Origin: DATCJA01 sp963734635 | Lineage (GTDB): Bacteria > Acidobacteriota > Vicinamibacteria > Vicinamibacterales > UBA2999 | DNA length: 64,000 nucleotides | Reading direction: 5' to 3' | Assembly (NCBI GenBank): GCA_963734635.1 | Contig: CAVTIA010000012.1 | Span: 248,001-312,000 of the forward strand | In this document: in pieces, positions 1 to 8,785 of the stretch | Layout of the letters: every line of letters starts with the position of its first letter | How positions within the stretch are numbered: the first letter of the stretch is position 1 | Made by a program: the position numbers and the translations under genes | The notes under the pieces: generated by a model | The model's database searches: none | What the model was told of the DNA's origin: nothing | What the model saw: only the letters and a program-made list of their open reading frames with translations

Positions 1-3000
1 CAGGTAGACCCGGTCCGCCGTGTTGCCTGTCCCGCCGACCACCTGCACGGATACGACCGTCGACTTAGGCACCGTCACACCTGTCGATGGCGCTGTTCCA
101 TTGACCAGCACCACCGGATCGATCACGCGCGCCGTGACACTGCCGGTCTGGCTGCCAGCGGGATCGACAAGCAGCGTATAGACGCCATCGGCGGGCAGCG
201 TGAATTGCGAAGTCATCGCGCCGGCACACATGTTCCACTGGCCACCCAACTGCGAGCCGTCCGGCTTGAGAATTGCGAACGAGTTGTAGATCCCGCACGA
301 CGGGATCGTTGATGCGTTCACCACGGCGCGCACCTTCTGACCCGCCGTTCCGCTGAATGTCCACAGGCCGCGCTGCCCTGGTACGGTGAGGGTAGCTGAC
401 ACCGGCGAACCATTCACGATCACCGGCCCGGTCACGTCAACGACGTTGTACGCTTTCACCGTCACCTGCCCGGTGCTGGCACCCGCCGGATCGACGAGTG
501 CGGTGTAAATCCCCGTAGTGGGCAACGTCACCGGGCCGACGATCGCTCCGGCGCACATATCCCATTGACCCTGCAGTTGCGTGCCGTCCGGCTTGAGAAA
601 CCCGAACCAGTTGTAGATAGAGCATTGCGGCACCGTCGACGCCGCGGAAACCAGGCTGACCCTTTGATTCGCCGTGCCACTGAACGTCCACAGCGCTCGC
701 TGTCCGGGCGTGTTCAACGCCGCGGTCATTGGCGAGCCGTCGAGGCTGATCGGGCCCGCCACGTCCACGACGTCGTATACGCTCACGGCGATCTGACCCG
801 TGCCGCTCTTGTGCGGATCGACGATGAGCACGTAGGTGCCCGTGGTGGGCATCAGGAAGGGTCCGATGATCGAACCGCTACAAACACTCCAGCTGGATGA
901 TCCCAATGTCGAACCATCCGGCTGGAGAATCACAAATGAGTTGTACGCGCCGCAGTTCGGCAAATTCGAGGTGTGGACGACGGCGCTGACCCTTCGGTTC
1001 GCCCCGCCCGTGAATGTCCACCGCCCTCGCTGGCCTGGCGTGTCGAGCGTAGCATTCACCGCCTGCCCGAACACGATCGGGCCAGTCACATCGACCACAT
1101 CGTGGACCTTGACGGTGACCGTCCCTGAGTACGGCGCGTACGAGTAGACGAGCACTGTATACGTGCCGCTGGTCGGCAGAATCACGGGACCAACGATGTC
1201 CCCGGCACAGGCGCCGTTGAACGACGCCAGGATGCTGCCGTCCGGGTTGTATATTCTCAACTTGTGATAAATGAGCGCGCAGTTGCCCACCGTCGATGCC
1301 GTAATGGACGCACTCACCTTGCGACACGCGCTGCCTTCGAAGGTGAACGTCCCTACACCACCGGCCGGAATCGTCAGTGATGTTGGCGAGCCGTCCGGAA
1401 TAGCCTGGCCGCCGCACGTCGACAACGGAGCCACAGGCCGGTCAATGGCACTGAGCAGGCGATTCCCCGCATACACGTAGTCGCGTGCCCGCGCGGTTGC
1501 ACCAAGGTCGTGCCACTCCGTCAGAAGCTCGCCGGACGGCCCCCGCAAGTACAAGGTGGTGTCGCCGGCGACGGCCTTCTTCGCGCGCCAGCCGTCCGCG
1601 TCATAGAGATACGTGGCGTAGTTTCCGTTCACTGTCGCTGCGGCCAGCCAGTTTTCCGGAGTGTAGGTGTACGTCGCCGACGAGGTACTCGTGAGATTGC
1701 CATTCTGGTCGTAGGTGAACGGCACGCCATCTTGCGCCATCAGCCGTAGCGTCTCGGGATCGTAGACGTAGGTGCCATTCGCGCTGGTTTGCCTGTTTCC
1801 GTGCGCGTCGTAGGCGTAGCTGGCTGACCCGTACGGCCCGTTCGCTGTCGCCAGCCGATGCAGCGCATCGTAGGTGAAGGTCGCGCCCATGCCGGGCCGC
1901 GAGTCGCCGATGGCGCTGACGTTCCCCACACCGTCGTAGCCGGCGTAGGTCAGGCGCAAAGAACCAGCACTGATGCTGCGCACCCAGTAACGGCCAGGAT
2001 CGAAGGTAACGGTCGTGGCGGCGGTATTGCCGGCTGTGTAGGTGGCCAGAGCACCGGACGCATGGTAGGTCATGCCGAAGGCATAGTCGCGTCCAGCAGC
2101 ATTTTCGAATACACGGGTCATGCGACCCTCGGTGTCGGCGCGCTCGTATCCAACGACCCGGCCCGATGGATAGGTGATGGCAACCAGCTGATCGTTGCCG
2201 TCGTAGGTGGACTGACTGTCGAACACATAGGCGCCGATGACATCCCGCCGATGGAAGAGACGTCCAGCCGCGTCATACGTGAACGACGTCGAGACCGACC
2301 CGTTGCTCATCGAAACCCGATTGTCGGACCCGAACTCGTAGCCAATACTCGTAACTCGTGAACCGGCCGTCAATCGAATGATCCGATCGTTGTCGTCGTG
2401 CTGATACACGAACGTGGTCCCCTTTGCGTCGACCTTGCGCTTCAGCACGCCGGCCGCGTCGTACTGCGTATAGAGGACAGTGCCGGACTCGGGATGGGTC
2501 TCGCTGGTCAGCAGCCCGCTCGTATTCCGGATCCAGGTGCGGGTATGGCCCGTAGGCGTCAGTACATGGGCGAGATTGCCGATTGCGTCGTAGGCATAGC
2601 TCCACTCCTGCTGGTTTGCGTCCACTACGCGAACGAGCCGCGCATCATCGGGATGACCAAATCCGCGATAGGTCAGCACCGTTGTGCGGTTCGCCTCGTC
2701 GCGAACGGTGACTGAATTCGACGTGTCGTCGTAGGCCCGTGTTCGAACCGTCTGGTCGCCTGTGTTGGTCTCCCGGACGATGCGCCCGAGCGCGTCGTAC
2801 GTGAATTCTGTACCGACGTCAGCGTCCTCGAACGGATAGCTCTGATACGTCCGACGACCCTCGGCGTCGAATTCAGCGCGTGTTCGTACGCCCACACTGT
2901 TGACCGTTTCGACAGGCCGCCCAAACCCGTCGCTGGCGGTCGTGAGGAACGAGTCGCCGCGACGAACTGTTACGGTCCTGTTCGCGTCGTCATAGCTTGT

Positions 3001-4848
3001 GATCGTTGCATTCGTCGCACCCGGAGGCTGTTTACGGGTGAGACGGCCGAGCGGATCGTCGTACTCATACGTCGTGGTGCGGCCCGCGATCGCCTCGGAG
3101 GCGACGCTCCCATCCGGATTGGTCGTGCGATCGACCATGACTCCAGGCGTAATCGTGTCTTCGAGTACTCCCCAGCTGTACGTGAACGACGTCACCTTGC
3201 CGTTCGCTTTGGCTGCGCTTGCGACGTTGCCGAACGCATCAGCACTGAACCTGGTGGTGATGCCATAAATCGTCTCGGACTGACGGAAGCCTGTCGTTGC
3301 GTCGTAGCCCCACGACTTCAGGATCGTCATCCCGTTGACCGTGGTCGATTCGCTCGCCGGGAGCCCGAGCACATATGCGTCGTCGATGAGGTGCTGGTAG
3401 GTCAGTTGCGTTGTGCGTTCCACACCTCCAGCAGGCCCACGCTCCGTAACCGTCAGAGGCCTGTGGAACTCATGAAAGTACGGGAGGGTGTTCGTGCTGT
3501 AGCCGTACTCCGTTGTGTGGGTCTGGCCGCCGCGAGTAATCCGACGCCGGAGGACTCGTGGCACTCCCCATGGCTCTTCCAGACGCGCCGCCCGCAATAC
3601 AGTCGGCGTGTATTGCCGCTCCTCGCGCTCAACCTGCGCTCCGCCGGGGTCCTGTACGGTTCGGAACCGCAACTGCCACGTTCCAGCCAGCGCATTTGGA
3701 TCTGCGTAAGGGCCGTATTCATAGGTGATCTTCGCCTTCGACGGCAGCGTGACTTCGGTGACGTCGTTGCCGCCGCCCGGATTTGCAAAATGGAAGAACG
3801 TCCACTCCCCGGCGAGGCCGCCGTCTTCATCGTAGACACGGCGCGCGCCGAGCACGTTGAAGGTCGCCTTGACACCTTGAAAGAAAAACTCGCGGTCCGC
3901 ATACTCGTATGTCACGGCGCCGCCCTGCGGCGTCACCACGCGTGTAACCCTGTCGATCGAGAACGGCTCGCTGGAGTACTCGAAGGTCCAATGGGGCGCC
4001 TGTGGCCCGAGTGGTGACTCCACTTCCTCGAGCAAGGCCCGCGCGTTGTAGCGATACGACCACGTTTTCCCGTCGTATGTCAGCGCCGTCGGCAGCTCCG
4101 TCGCCGGATCGAACTGAACTGACACTACGCGCGCCTGGCCATTCCCCAGCGACTGCGTTACCGCCAGCCCGGTGACTGCCTGCTGCTCGTTCGTCTGCCA
4201 CTCGAGAGTGACGACGTTGGTGTTGTTGTCGTCGAACGCATCCTTGATCTTCGCCAGGCGTCCCTGTGCGTTGTACTCGGCAATCGTCCCGTCCGGGATT
4301 CGCAACGTACGGGACGGCCGGTGATAAAACCAGAAATCGTGCGTGCGTACGTTCACCAATGTCGAACTGTTCCCCGGATCCGGCGGCACCACATAGGTGG
4401 TTTTGAGCCTCGAGCCGTCGAGCATCCAGAAATACGGCGTGGTATTGCGTTCGGCCTCGACGTTATCGGGTGGAATCGGATCGACGATGTAAGGGCGTTC
4501 AATCACACGCACGGGGACGCCGCCTATGCCGAAGCGCCACTGAGGTCCGGCCGGCTGTTCGGCTGGCGCCACCACGTTGCTGAACACTCGTTCGAACCGC
4601 AGCTCACGTCCCCGGTTGCCGGGCAGCACCAGGTCTGTAAACGTCAGGATGACGTTGTTGTTCGACGTGTCGATGGACTCCCATGGGAGCAGCGCGAGGT
4701 AATCGCGGTTGGGCTGAAACCCGGGTTCATTCGGCGCTGTACTCTGAGCGTTCGCCGCCGCAACGGGGCAGAGCGCCACCACGGTCGTGAGAAGGCTCGC
4801 CACCGCGAGCCGTGAAGATCGACGAGGCTGTTGTGAGGACTGCTGCAT
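1..4848 (-). CDS. Secreted RHS/YD-repeat protein, 3' end beyond window
   Basis: The frame is open for 1616 codons from the ATG at 4848 to base 1, so the gene continues past the window. I spot-checked the frame about every 200 bases and saw no stop. Residues 1-36 form a signal peptide (RRSSR, then a hydrophobic run ending AAANAQS). Residues from about 550 to 1070 hold YD repeats such as YEYDDPLGRLTRK, FTYDALGRIVRE and YAYDAHGNRQT. After VYAGNRLLSAIDRP (about residue 1125) the usual RHS core has not appeared; instead come tandem 109-residue beta-sandwich units. RHS proteins are large surface or secreted proteins, often toxin carriers or adhesins; the effector end is not visible. The gene follows the end of the ribosomal operon after 220 bp and is probably transcribed separately. 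Confidence 0.9.
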   Translation of the reverse strand, partial: MQQSSQQPRRSSRLAVASLLTTVVALCPVAAANAQSTAPNEPGFQPNRDYLALLPWESIDTSNNNVILTFTDLVLPGNRGRELRFERVFSNVVAPAEQPAGPQWRFGIGGVPVRVIERPYIVDPIPPDNVEAERNTTPYFWMLDGSRLKTTYVVPPDPGNSSTLVNVRTHDFWFYHRPSRTLRIPDGTIAEYNAQGRLAKIKDAFDDNNTNVVTLEWQTNEQQAVTGLAVTQSLGNGQARVVSVQFDPATELPTALTYDGKTWSYRYNARALLEEVESPLGPQAPHWTFEYSSEPFSIDRVTRVVTPQGGAVTYEYADREFFFQGVKATFNVLGARRVYDEDGGLAGEWTFFHFANPGGGNDVTEVTLPSKAKITYEYGPYADPNALAGTWQLRFRTVQDPGGAQVEREERQYTPTVLRAARLEEPWGVPRVLRRRITRGGQTHTTEYGYSTNTLPYFHEFHRPLTVTERGPAGGVERTTQLTYQHLIDDAYVLGLPASESTTVNGMTILKSWGYDATTGFRQSETIYGITTRFSADAFGNVASAAKANGKVTSFTYSWGVLEDTITPGVMVDRTTNPDGSVASEAIAGRTTTYEYDDPLGRLTRKQPPGATNATITSYDDANRTVTVRRGDSFLTTASDGFGRPVETVNSVGVRTRAEFDAEGRRTYQSYPFEDADVGTEFTYDALGRIVRETNTGDQTVRTRAYDDTSNSVTVRDEANRTTVLTYRGFGHPDDARLVRVVDANQQEWSYAYDAIGNLAHVLTPTGHTRTWIRNTSGLLTSETHPESGTVLYTQYDAAGVLKRKVDAKGTTFVYQHDDNDRIIRLTAGSRVTSIGYEFGSDNRVSMSNGSVSTSFTYDAAGRLFHRRDVIGAYVFDSQSTYDGNDQLVAITYPSGRVVGYERADTEGRMTRVFENAAGRDYAFGMTYHASGALATYTAGNTAATTVTFDPGRYWVRSISAGSLRLTYAGYDGVGNVSAIGDSRPGMGATFTYDALHRLATANGPYGSASYAYDAHGNRQTSANGTYVYDPETLRLMAQDGVPFTYDQNGNLTSTSSATYTYTPENWLAAATVNGNYATYLYDADGWRAKKAVAGDTTLYLRGPSGELLTEWHDLGATARARDYVYAGNRLLSAIDRPVAPLSTCGGQAIPDGSPTSLTIPAGGVGTFTFEGSACRKVSASITASTVGNCALIYHKLRIYNPDGSILASFNGACAGDIVGPVILPTSGTYTVLVYSYAPYSGTVTVKVHDVVDVTGPIVFGQAVNATLDTPGQRGRWTFTGGANRRVSAVVHTSNLPNCGAYNSFVILQPDGSTLGSSSWSVCSGSIIGPFLMPTTGTYVLIVDPHKSGTGQIAVSVYDVVDVAGPISLDGSPMTAALNTPGQRALWTFSGTANQRVSLVSAASTVPQCSIYNWFGFLKPDGTQLQGQWDMCAGAIVGPVTLPTTGIYTALVDPAGASTGQVTVKAYNVVDVTGPVIVNGSPVSATLTVPGQRGLWTFSGTAGQKVRAVVNASTIPSCGIYNSFAILKPDGSQLGGQWNMCAGAMTSQFTLPADGVYTLLVDPAGSQTGSVTARVIDPVVLVNGTAPSTGVTVPKSTVVSVQVVGGTGNTADRVYL
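104..1411 (-). repeat. Four tandem 327-bp (109-aa) beta-sandwich units in the RHS protein
   Basis: Equivalent points of successive units fall at 1085, 758 and 431, exactly 327 bp apart, with a further unit on each side. Each unit reads roughly VVDVTGP, then PGQRxxWTFSG, then a Cys-containing loop, LKPDGS, CAGxIVGP and LPTxGxYTxLVDP. The pattern resembles bacterial pre-peptidase C-terminal (PPC) beta-sandwich domains. Two conserved cysteines per unit (for example SCGIYN and NMCAG) may form a disulfide outside the cytoplasm. A fifth, more divergent start is visible at the window edge. Confidence 0.8.
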
Positions 4849-5030
4849 CGCGTGTGTCGTCCCAAGGACTGGATGCGCGATGCGAGAGCAACGAAACCGC
4901 CGGAAACGCGGACGGCAAACCGTCGCGTCAAGCTGGTGAAATGCTGGGACTTAAGGCGTGAGCTCGTAAAGGTTGCGACGTGCCAACCTCACAGGTGACA
5001 ACCCCGGTTACAGTGCGGTGGGCTTGACCA

Positions 5031-5053
5031 GGCGGGTCCCCAAAGGACCCGCC
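5031..5053 (-). terminator. Strong hairpin 16 bp after rplQ, possible terminator
   Basis: A perfect 9-bp inverted repeat (5031-5039 GGCGGGTCC with 5045-5053 GGACCCGCC) has a 5-base loop and lies just past the rplQ stop. It is placed to end the ribosomal transcript. No T run follows on the minus strand, so it is not a classical intrinsic terminator. Confidence 0.4.
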
Positions 5054-5068
5054 CTGCGAGTCGCTCGC

Positions 5069-5653
5069 TTAGGATCCGCCCGCTTTGCGAGGGGTCGTGC
5101 TCTTTCTTGCGGCACCGCGTGTCTGACCGCCGGCCTGCGCCTTGGAACCGCCGGTGTCTTTCTTGCCGCGCATCCGCTGGGCAGCGGCCTTGAGGCGATC
5201 GCCCACGCCCTTCTTGGGCTTGGCTGCTTCCTTGTCACCGCCTCCGGCCTCGGCAGCGCGGGGATTGTATTCACTCCCGACCAGCTCGATCTGGGCCACT
5301 TCCGCGGCATCCCCTCGGCGAATCCCTAAGCGCAGGATGCGTGTATAGCCGCCGGGCCGCTCGGCGAAGCGAGAGACAATCGTGTCGAACAGCTTTCCGA
5401 CAACGACCTCGTCAGGGAGCTCCGCAAGAACGTGCCGCCTGGCGCTCAAGGCCCGTCCATTCGCGTCACCCGCCGCCACGCCCCGCTTGGCAATCGTGAT
5501 CAGACGCTCGACGAACGGGCGAAGCTCCTTGGCCTTCGGCACCGTCGTCTCGATTCGTTCATGCCGCAGCAGGGCAATCGCTTGATTGCGCAGGAGCGCA
5601 ATTCGATGCTCCGTTACACGACCGAGCTTTCGATGGGCGACGTTGTGTCTCAT
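5069..5653 (-). CDS. rplQ: 50S ribosomal protein L17
   Basis: The protein begins MRHNVAHRKLGRVTEHR, the invariant L17 start, and carries the ETTVPKAKELRPFVERLIT core. L17 lies near the peptide exit tunnel. At 194 residues it is far longer than the usual 115-130. The extra sequence is a C-terminal tail of about 65 residues rich in Lys, Ala and Gly (KPKKGVGDRLKAAAQRMRG, then RGAARKSTTPRKAGG). It is the last gene of the superoperon, separated from rpoA by a 106-bp gap that holds an inverted repeat. Confidence 0.97.
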   Translation of the reverse strand: MRHNVAHRKLGRVTEHRIALLRNQAIALLRHERIETTVPKAKELRPFVERLITIAKRGVAAGDANGRALSARRHVLAELPDEVVVGKLFDTIVSRFAERPGGYTRILRLGIRRGDAAEVAQIELVGSEYNPRAAEAGGGDKEAAKPKKGVGDRLKAAAQRMRGKKDTGGSKAQAGGQTRGAARKSTTPRKAGGS

Positions 5654-5672
5654 AGGTGAATCCTGAAGTTCA

Positions 5673-5763
5673 CAGTAGGCAGTAGCAGTAGGCAGTAGGC
5701 AGCGCGGCTTATCGCCATTCGCTCGGGAGACTGCCTACCGCCTACCGCCTACTACTTGCCTAC
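5673..5763 (-). repeat. Inverted GTAGGCAG-word repeat between rpoA and rplQ
   Basis: On the plus strand 5673-5702 repeats cagtaggcag-type words and 5731-5763 repeats the complement (ctgcctac). The two can fold into a long hairpin with a loop of about 28 bases. The rpoA TAG stop (5762-5760) lies inside the right arm. The same word is found at 6863-6924 and 14432-14502. Confidence 0.85.
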
Positions 5764-6749
5764 TCCTGATGCGCCTGTACCGGCTGGTCCAGCCGCATGC
5801 CGAGACTCAGACCCATGCCGTGCAGAATCTCTTTGATCTCGTTCAGCGACTTCCTGCCGAAGTTCTTGGTCCGCAGCATTTCCGCCTCTGTCTTCTGGAC
5901 CAACTCGCGGATCGTGCGGATATTCGCATTTTTCAGACAGTTGTACGACCGGACCGACAGCTCGAGCTCTTCCACGCTCTTGTCGAGGTTCTCGTTCGTC
6001 ATGACGCTGCGCTGCTGATCCGCCTGCGCATCCTGTATCTCGTCGTCGGCGTCCTCGAGATTGATGAAGATGTTCAGGTGATCGCGAATCAGCTTTGCCG
6101 CGAGTGACACCGCATCACGGGCACTGACCGAGCCGTTGGTCCACACGTCCACCGTGAGCTTGTCGTAGTCGGTGGTCTGGCCGAGGCGAGCCGCCTCGAC
6201 GAGGTAATTGACCTTCTTGACCGGCGAGTGCACGGCGTCAATCGGTATCCAGCCGATGCCGAGATCCTCGTCGAAGTTCTTGTCGGCCGACACGTATCCG
6301 CGGCCGCGCTTCATCCGCAGCTCCATGTGCAGCTTGCCGTGCTCGGCAACGGTTGCAATGTGGGCTTCCGGCTCGAGGATCTCAACGTCCGCGTCGCCTT
6401 CGATGTCCTTTGCGCGAACCACACCAGGCTTGTCCACGCGCAGATACAGCGTCTTCGTGGCGTCGCTGTGAAGCTTCAACGGAATCTGCTTCAAATTGAG
6501 AATGATGTCCGTTGCATCCTCGACAACGCCGGGGATCGGCGAGAACTCATGCATCACGCCGTCGATCTTCACGGCCGTAATCGCGGCACCCTCGATGGAC
6601 GAGAGAAGCACACGGCGCAGCGCGTTGCCGATCGTGGTGCCAAAGCCGCGCTCGAACGGCTGAGCGTAGAACCGGCCGAAGCGGTCGGTCAGGGTGTCGC
6701 GCTCGAACTCGAGCCGCTTGGGGCGTTGAAAACCTTTCCAGAGCATCAT
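5760..6749 (-). CDS. rpoA: DNA-directed RNA polymerase subunit alpha
   Basis: This 329-residue protein is the alpha subunit that nucleates polymerase assembly. The N-terminal domain (to about residue 230) has FAQPFERGFGTTIGNALRRVLLSS-type dimerisation sequence (seen as YAQPFERGFGTTIGNALRR). The C-terminal domain has the LELSVRSYNCLKNANI and LLRTKNFGRKSLNEIKEIL-like helices that contact DNA and activators (here MLRTKNFGRKSLNEI). Its length matches the family. It lies in the standard rpsM-rpsK-rpsD-rpoA-rplQ order, although it is separated from rpsD and rplQ by repeat-filled gaps of 170 and 106 bp. Confidence 0.98.
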   Translation of the reverse strand: MMLWKGFQRPKRLEFERDTLTDRFGRFYAQPFERGFGTTIGNALRRVLLSSIEGAAITAVKIDGVMHEFSPIPGVVEDATDIILNLKQIPLKLHSDATKTLYLRVDKPGVVRAKDIEGDADVEILEPEAHIATVAEHGKLHMELRMKRGRGYVSADKNFDEDLGIGWIPIDAVHSPVKKVNYLVEAARLGQTTDYDKLTVDVWTNGSVSARDAVSLAAKLIRDHLNIFINLEDADDEIQDAQADQQRSVMTNENLDKSVEELELSVRSYNCLKNANIRTIRELVQKTEAEMLRTKNFGRKSLNEIKEILHGMGLSLGMRLDQPVQAHQE

Positions 6750-6862
6750 TTATTCCTTTCGCAAACGGGCCGGCAGTCCCGGCCTCCAGACCTGCTGTCA
6801 AGGTCCGCCAGCCTCCCGCTGCAGGTCCGTAAGCTGCGGGCCGGCGGATGCGACTTAGTTCA

Positions 6863-6924
6863 CAGTAGGCGGTAGGCAGTCGGCAGCTAATCACTGCTCC
6901 ACTGCCTACTGCTTACTGCCTACT
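6863..6924 (-). repeat. Inverted GTAGGCAG-word repeat between rpsD and rpoA
   Basis: The left arm 6863-6886 (cagtaggcggtaggcagt-type) and right arm 6901-6924 (actgcctactgcttactgcc-type) are near complements around a 14-base loop. The rpsD TAG stop (6922-6920) is supplied by the repeat. This is the same word family as at 5673 and 14432. Confidence 0.85.
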
Positions 6925-7549
6925 TCGAATACAACTCGACGATTAGCTGCTCCTGCACAGGCAGGTTGATCTGCTCGCGAGTTGGTACTGAACCGACCTT
7001 GCCCGACATGGCTTCGGCCTCGAAGGTCAGCCACTGCGGCACCCCGCGGCCTTTCACTTCTTCGAGTGCGTGGAGAATGATCGCGTTCTTGCGGCTGCGT
7101 TGCCGCACCGCTACGACATCTCCCGGCTTGACCGAAAACGACGGGATGTCCACTTTGCGGCCGTTCACCACGAAATGCCCATGCCGGACCAGCTGGCGCG
7201 CCTGCGGACGGGAGGTCGCGAACCCCAGACGATACGCGACGTTGTCGAGCCGCCGCTCGAGCAGCTGCAGCAGTGTTTCGCCTGTGATGCCGCGAGTACG
7301 CTCGGCCTGTTCGAAGTAGCGCCGGAACTGATCCTCCAGCACGCCGTAAATGCGCTTGACCTTTTGCTTCTCACGCAACTGCACGCCGTATCCAACCAGC
7401 TTCGACTTTCGAGCCTTGCCGTGCTGGCCTGGCACAAAGTTGCGCTTTTCAATCGCGCACTTCTCCGTGTAGCAGCGCTCGCCCTTGAGGAACAGCTTGA
7501 TACTCTCGCGACGGCACAGGCGGCAGACGGGTCCAATGTATCTAGCCAT
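6920..7549 (-). CDS. rpsD: 30S ribosomal protein S4 (zinc-binding form)
   Basis: This 209-residue S4 begins MARYIGPVCRLCRRES. Cysteines 9, 12, 26 and 31 form a zinc knuckle of the C+ type, which many bacteria have lost. The S4 RNA-binding domain is seen at LERRLDNVAYRLGFATSRPQ and RQLVRHGHFVVNGRKVDIPS. S4 binds 16S rRNA early in assembly. The stop codon is at the edge of the downstream word repeat, and the gene starts 3 bp after rpsK. Confidence 0.98.
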   Translation of the reverse strand: MARYIGPVCRLCRRESIKLFLKGERCYTEKCAIEKRNFVPGQHGKARKSKLVGYGVQLREKQKVKRIYGVLEDQFRRYFEQAERTRGITGETLLQLLERRLDNVAYRLGFATSRPQARQLVRHGHFVVNGRKVDIPSFSVKPGDVVAVRQRSRKNAIILHALEEVKGRGVPQWLTFEAEAMSGKVGSVPTREQINLPVQEQLIVELYSK

Positions 7550-7552
7550 GTC

Positions 7553-7999
7553 TCAGACTCTTCTCCGTTTCGTCGGTCGGCAGCCGTTGTGCGGAATCGG
7601 GGTGACGTCACGAATCGACTTCACTTCGATGCCAACGGTCTGAAGCGCACGGATCGCGGACTCGCGTCCGGAACCCGGCCCCTTGACACGCACTTCGGCC
7701 GATCGCAGGCCGTAGTTCTTGGCGGTGTTCGCAGCCGCGATGGCGGCCTGGGTGGCTGCAAACGGCGTCCCCTTGCGCGACCCCTTGAAGCCGATACCGC
7801 CGGCACTCGACCACCCGATGACGTTGCCCTCTGCGTCGGTAATCGTCACGTGCGTGTTGTTGAAGGACGCGTAAATGTGCACGTAGCCGTGATGGACCAC
7901 GCGCTTCTCGCCACGCTTCTTGAACGTCTTGCGCGGCTTCTTGGCCCCTTCGGTTTTCTTCTCGGCGCCGGCAGGCGCTGCTGCGTCAGTTTTTGCCAT
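7553..7999 (-). CDS. rpsK: 30S ribosomal protein S11
   Basis: The 148-residue protein has the S11 core YASFNNTHVTITD, WSSAGGIGFKGSRKGTPFAAQ-like (here TPFAATQAA) and the C-terminal HNGCRPTKRRRV motif. A basic N-terminal extension of about 25 residues (EKKTEGAKKPRKTFKKRG) precedes the core. S11 sits on the 30S platform near the mRNA exit. It lies 12 bp after rpsM. Confidence 0.98.
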   Translation of the reverse strand: MAKTDAAAPAGAEKKTEGAKKPRKTFKKRGEKRVVHHGYVHIYASFNNTHVTITDAEGNVIGWSSAGGIGFKGSRKGTPFAATQAAIAAANTAKNYGLRSAEVRVKGPGSGRESAIRALQTVGIEVKSIRDVTPIPHNGCRPTKRRRV

Positions 8000-8011
8000 C
8001 GGTTGCTCTTC

Positions 8012-8386
8012 TTAGACTGTCTTCTTCTTCGCGATCGCACCCTTGCGCGGACCTTTGCGCGTTCGCGCATTCGTGCGCGTACGCTGCCCGTGCACCGGCA
8101 GATTCCGGCGGTGCCGTAATCCACGGTAGCACCCGATTTCCATCAGGCGCTTGATGTTCATGGAGATCTCCTTGCGGAGATCACCTTCGACGCCGCCGAC
8201 TTCTTCGATCACGCGGCTGATTTTTCGCACGTCGTCTTCGGAGAGATCCTTGACGCGCACGTCTGGGCTCACGCCCGCCGCTCCGAGAATGTCGTTCGAT
8301 CGCTTGCGCCCGATTCCATAGATATAGGTCAGCCCGATCTCGATTCGCTTGGTTCGCGGAAGATCGATGCCGGCAATTCGCGCCAT
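8012..8386 (-). CDS. rpsM: 30S ribosomal protein S13
   Basis: The 124-residue protein starts MARIAGIDLPRTKRIEI and ends with RGLRHRRNLPVHGQRTRTNART followed by a Lys-rich tail, diagnostic of S13, which bridges the 30S head and the 50S subunit. It is the first gene of the alpha-operon segment, 7 bp after rpmJ. Confidence 0.98.
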   Translation of the reverse strand: MARIAGIDLPRTKRIEIGLTYIYGIGRKRSNDILGAAGVSPDVRVKDLSEDDVRKISRVIEEVGGVEGDLRKEISMNIKRLMEIGCYRGLRHRRNLPVHGQRTRTNARTRKGPRKGAIAKKKTV

Positions 8387-8393
8387 AACGTTG

Positions 8394-8507
8394 TTATCCT
8401 TGCCTCTGTTTGTGCTTGCTGTTCGGACAAATCACCCGCACCACTCCGCGGCGCCGGATGATCTTGCACTTGTCACAAATCCGCTTCACCGAAGCTCGCA
8501 CCTTCAT
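8394..8507 (-). CDS. rpmJ: 50S ribosomal protein L36
   Basis: A 37-residue gene read directly from the sequence: it begins MKVRASVKRICDKCK and ends CPNSKHKQRQG. Cys11, Cys14, Cys27 and His32 form the zinc-binding site of the standard L36 type. Its ATG overlaps the infA stop by four bases (ATGA), so the two are likely translationally coupled. Confidence 0.96.
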   Translation of the reverse strand: MKVRASVKRICDKCKIIRRRGVVRVICPNSKHKQRQG

Positions 8508-8734
8508 ACCCGCCTCACAATCCTGCCGCGCGTGATGTCCCTCGCGGCCAGCTCCACAATCACTCGATCGCCGACGAGCAGCCTGACGAAGTTCCGCTCG
8601 GCGCCGCCGGCTATGTGCGCCGTCACTCGTTCGCGCCCGCCGATTTCTATGCGATACAGACCGCTCGGCAACTGCGCCATCACAACGCCTTCGACTATTT
8701 GTGATTCATGATTTGTGATTGGTGATTCGTGCAT
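8504..8734 (-). CDS. infA: Translation initiation factor IF-1 with repeat-derived N-terminus
   Basis: The OB-fold body reads IVEGVVMAQLPSGLYRIEI, VTAHIAGG, RNFVRLLVGDRVIVEL and ITRGRIVRRV, matching IF-1, which occupies the ribosomal A site during initiation. The usual start (M-KEDVIE) is replaced by MHESPITNHESQ, encoded by an inverted repeat of GTGATT-type words. I chose the ATG at 8734 because GAGGT (8743-8739) lies 4 bases upstream as a Shine-Dalgarno. Both it and the ATG sit in the loop of a hairpin formed by 8701-8730 and 8744-8772. An in-frame ATG also exists at 8761, within the repeat. The length (76 residues) is close to the usual 72. Confidence 0.9.
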   Translation of the reverse strand: MHESPITNHESQIVEGVVMAQLPSGLYRIEIGGRERVTAHIAGGAERNFVRLLVGDRVIVELAARDITRGRIVRRV

Positions 8735-8772
8735 GTTGACCTCAATCACACCAATCACCAATCACCAATCAC
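8701..8772 (-). repeat. GTGATTGG-word inverted repeat enclosing the infA start
   Basis: GTGATTGGTGATT at 8715-8727 is a perfect 13-base complement of AATCACCAATCAC at 8753-8765, and again at 8760-8772. Further imperfect copies extend each arm. The loop holds the infA Shine-Dalgarno and ATG. Similar words occur at 11667-11693 in the secY-rplO gap. Confidence 0.85.
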
Positions 8773-8785
8773 TAGTCACTAATAG

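Noticed and set aside
8735..8761. infA start at the ATG at 8761
   Set aside because: The extra nine residues come wholly from the repeat and the 8734 ATG has a good Shine-Dalgarno in the right place.
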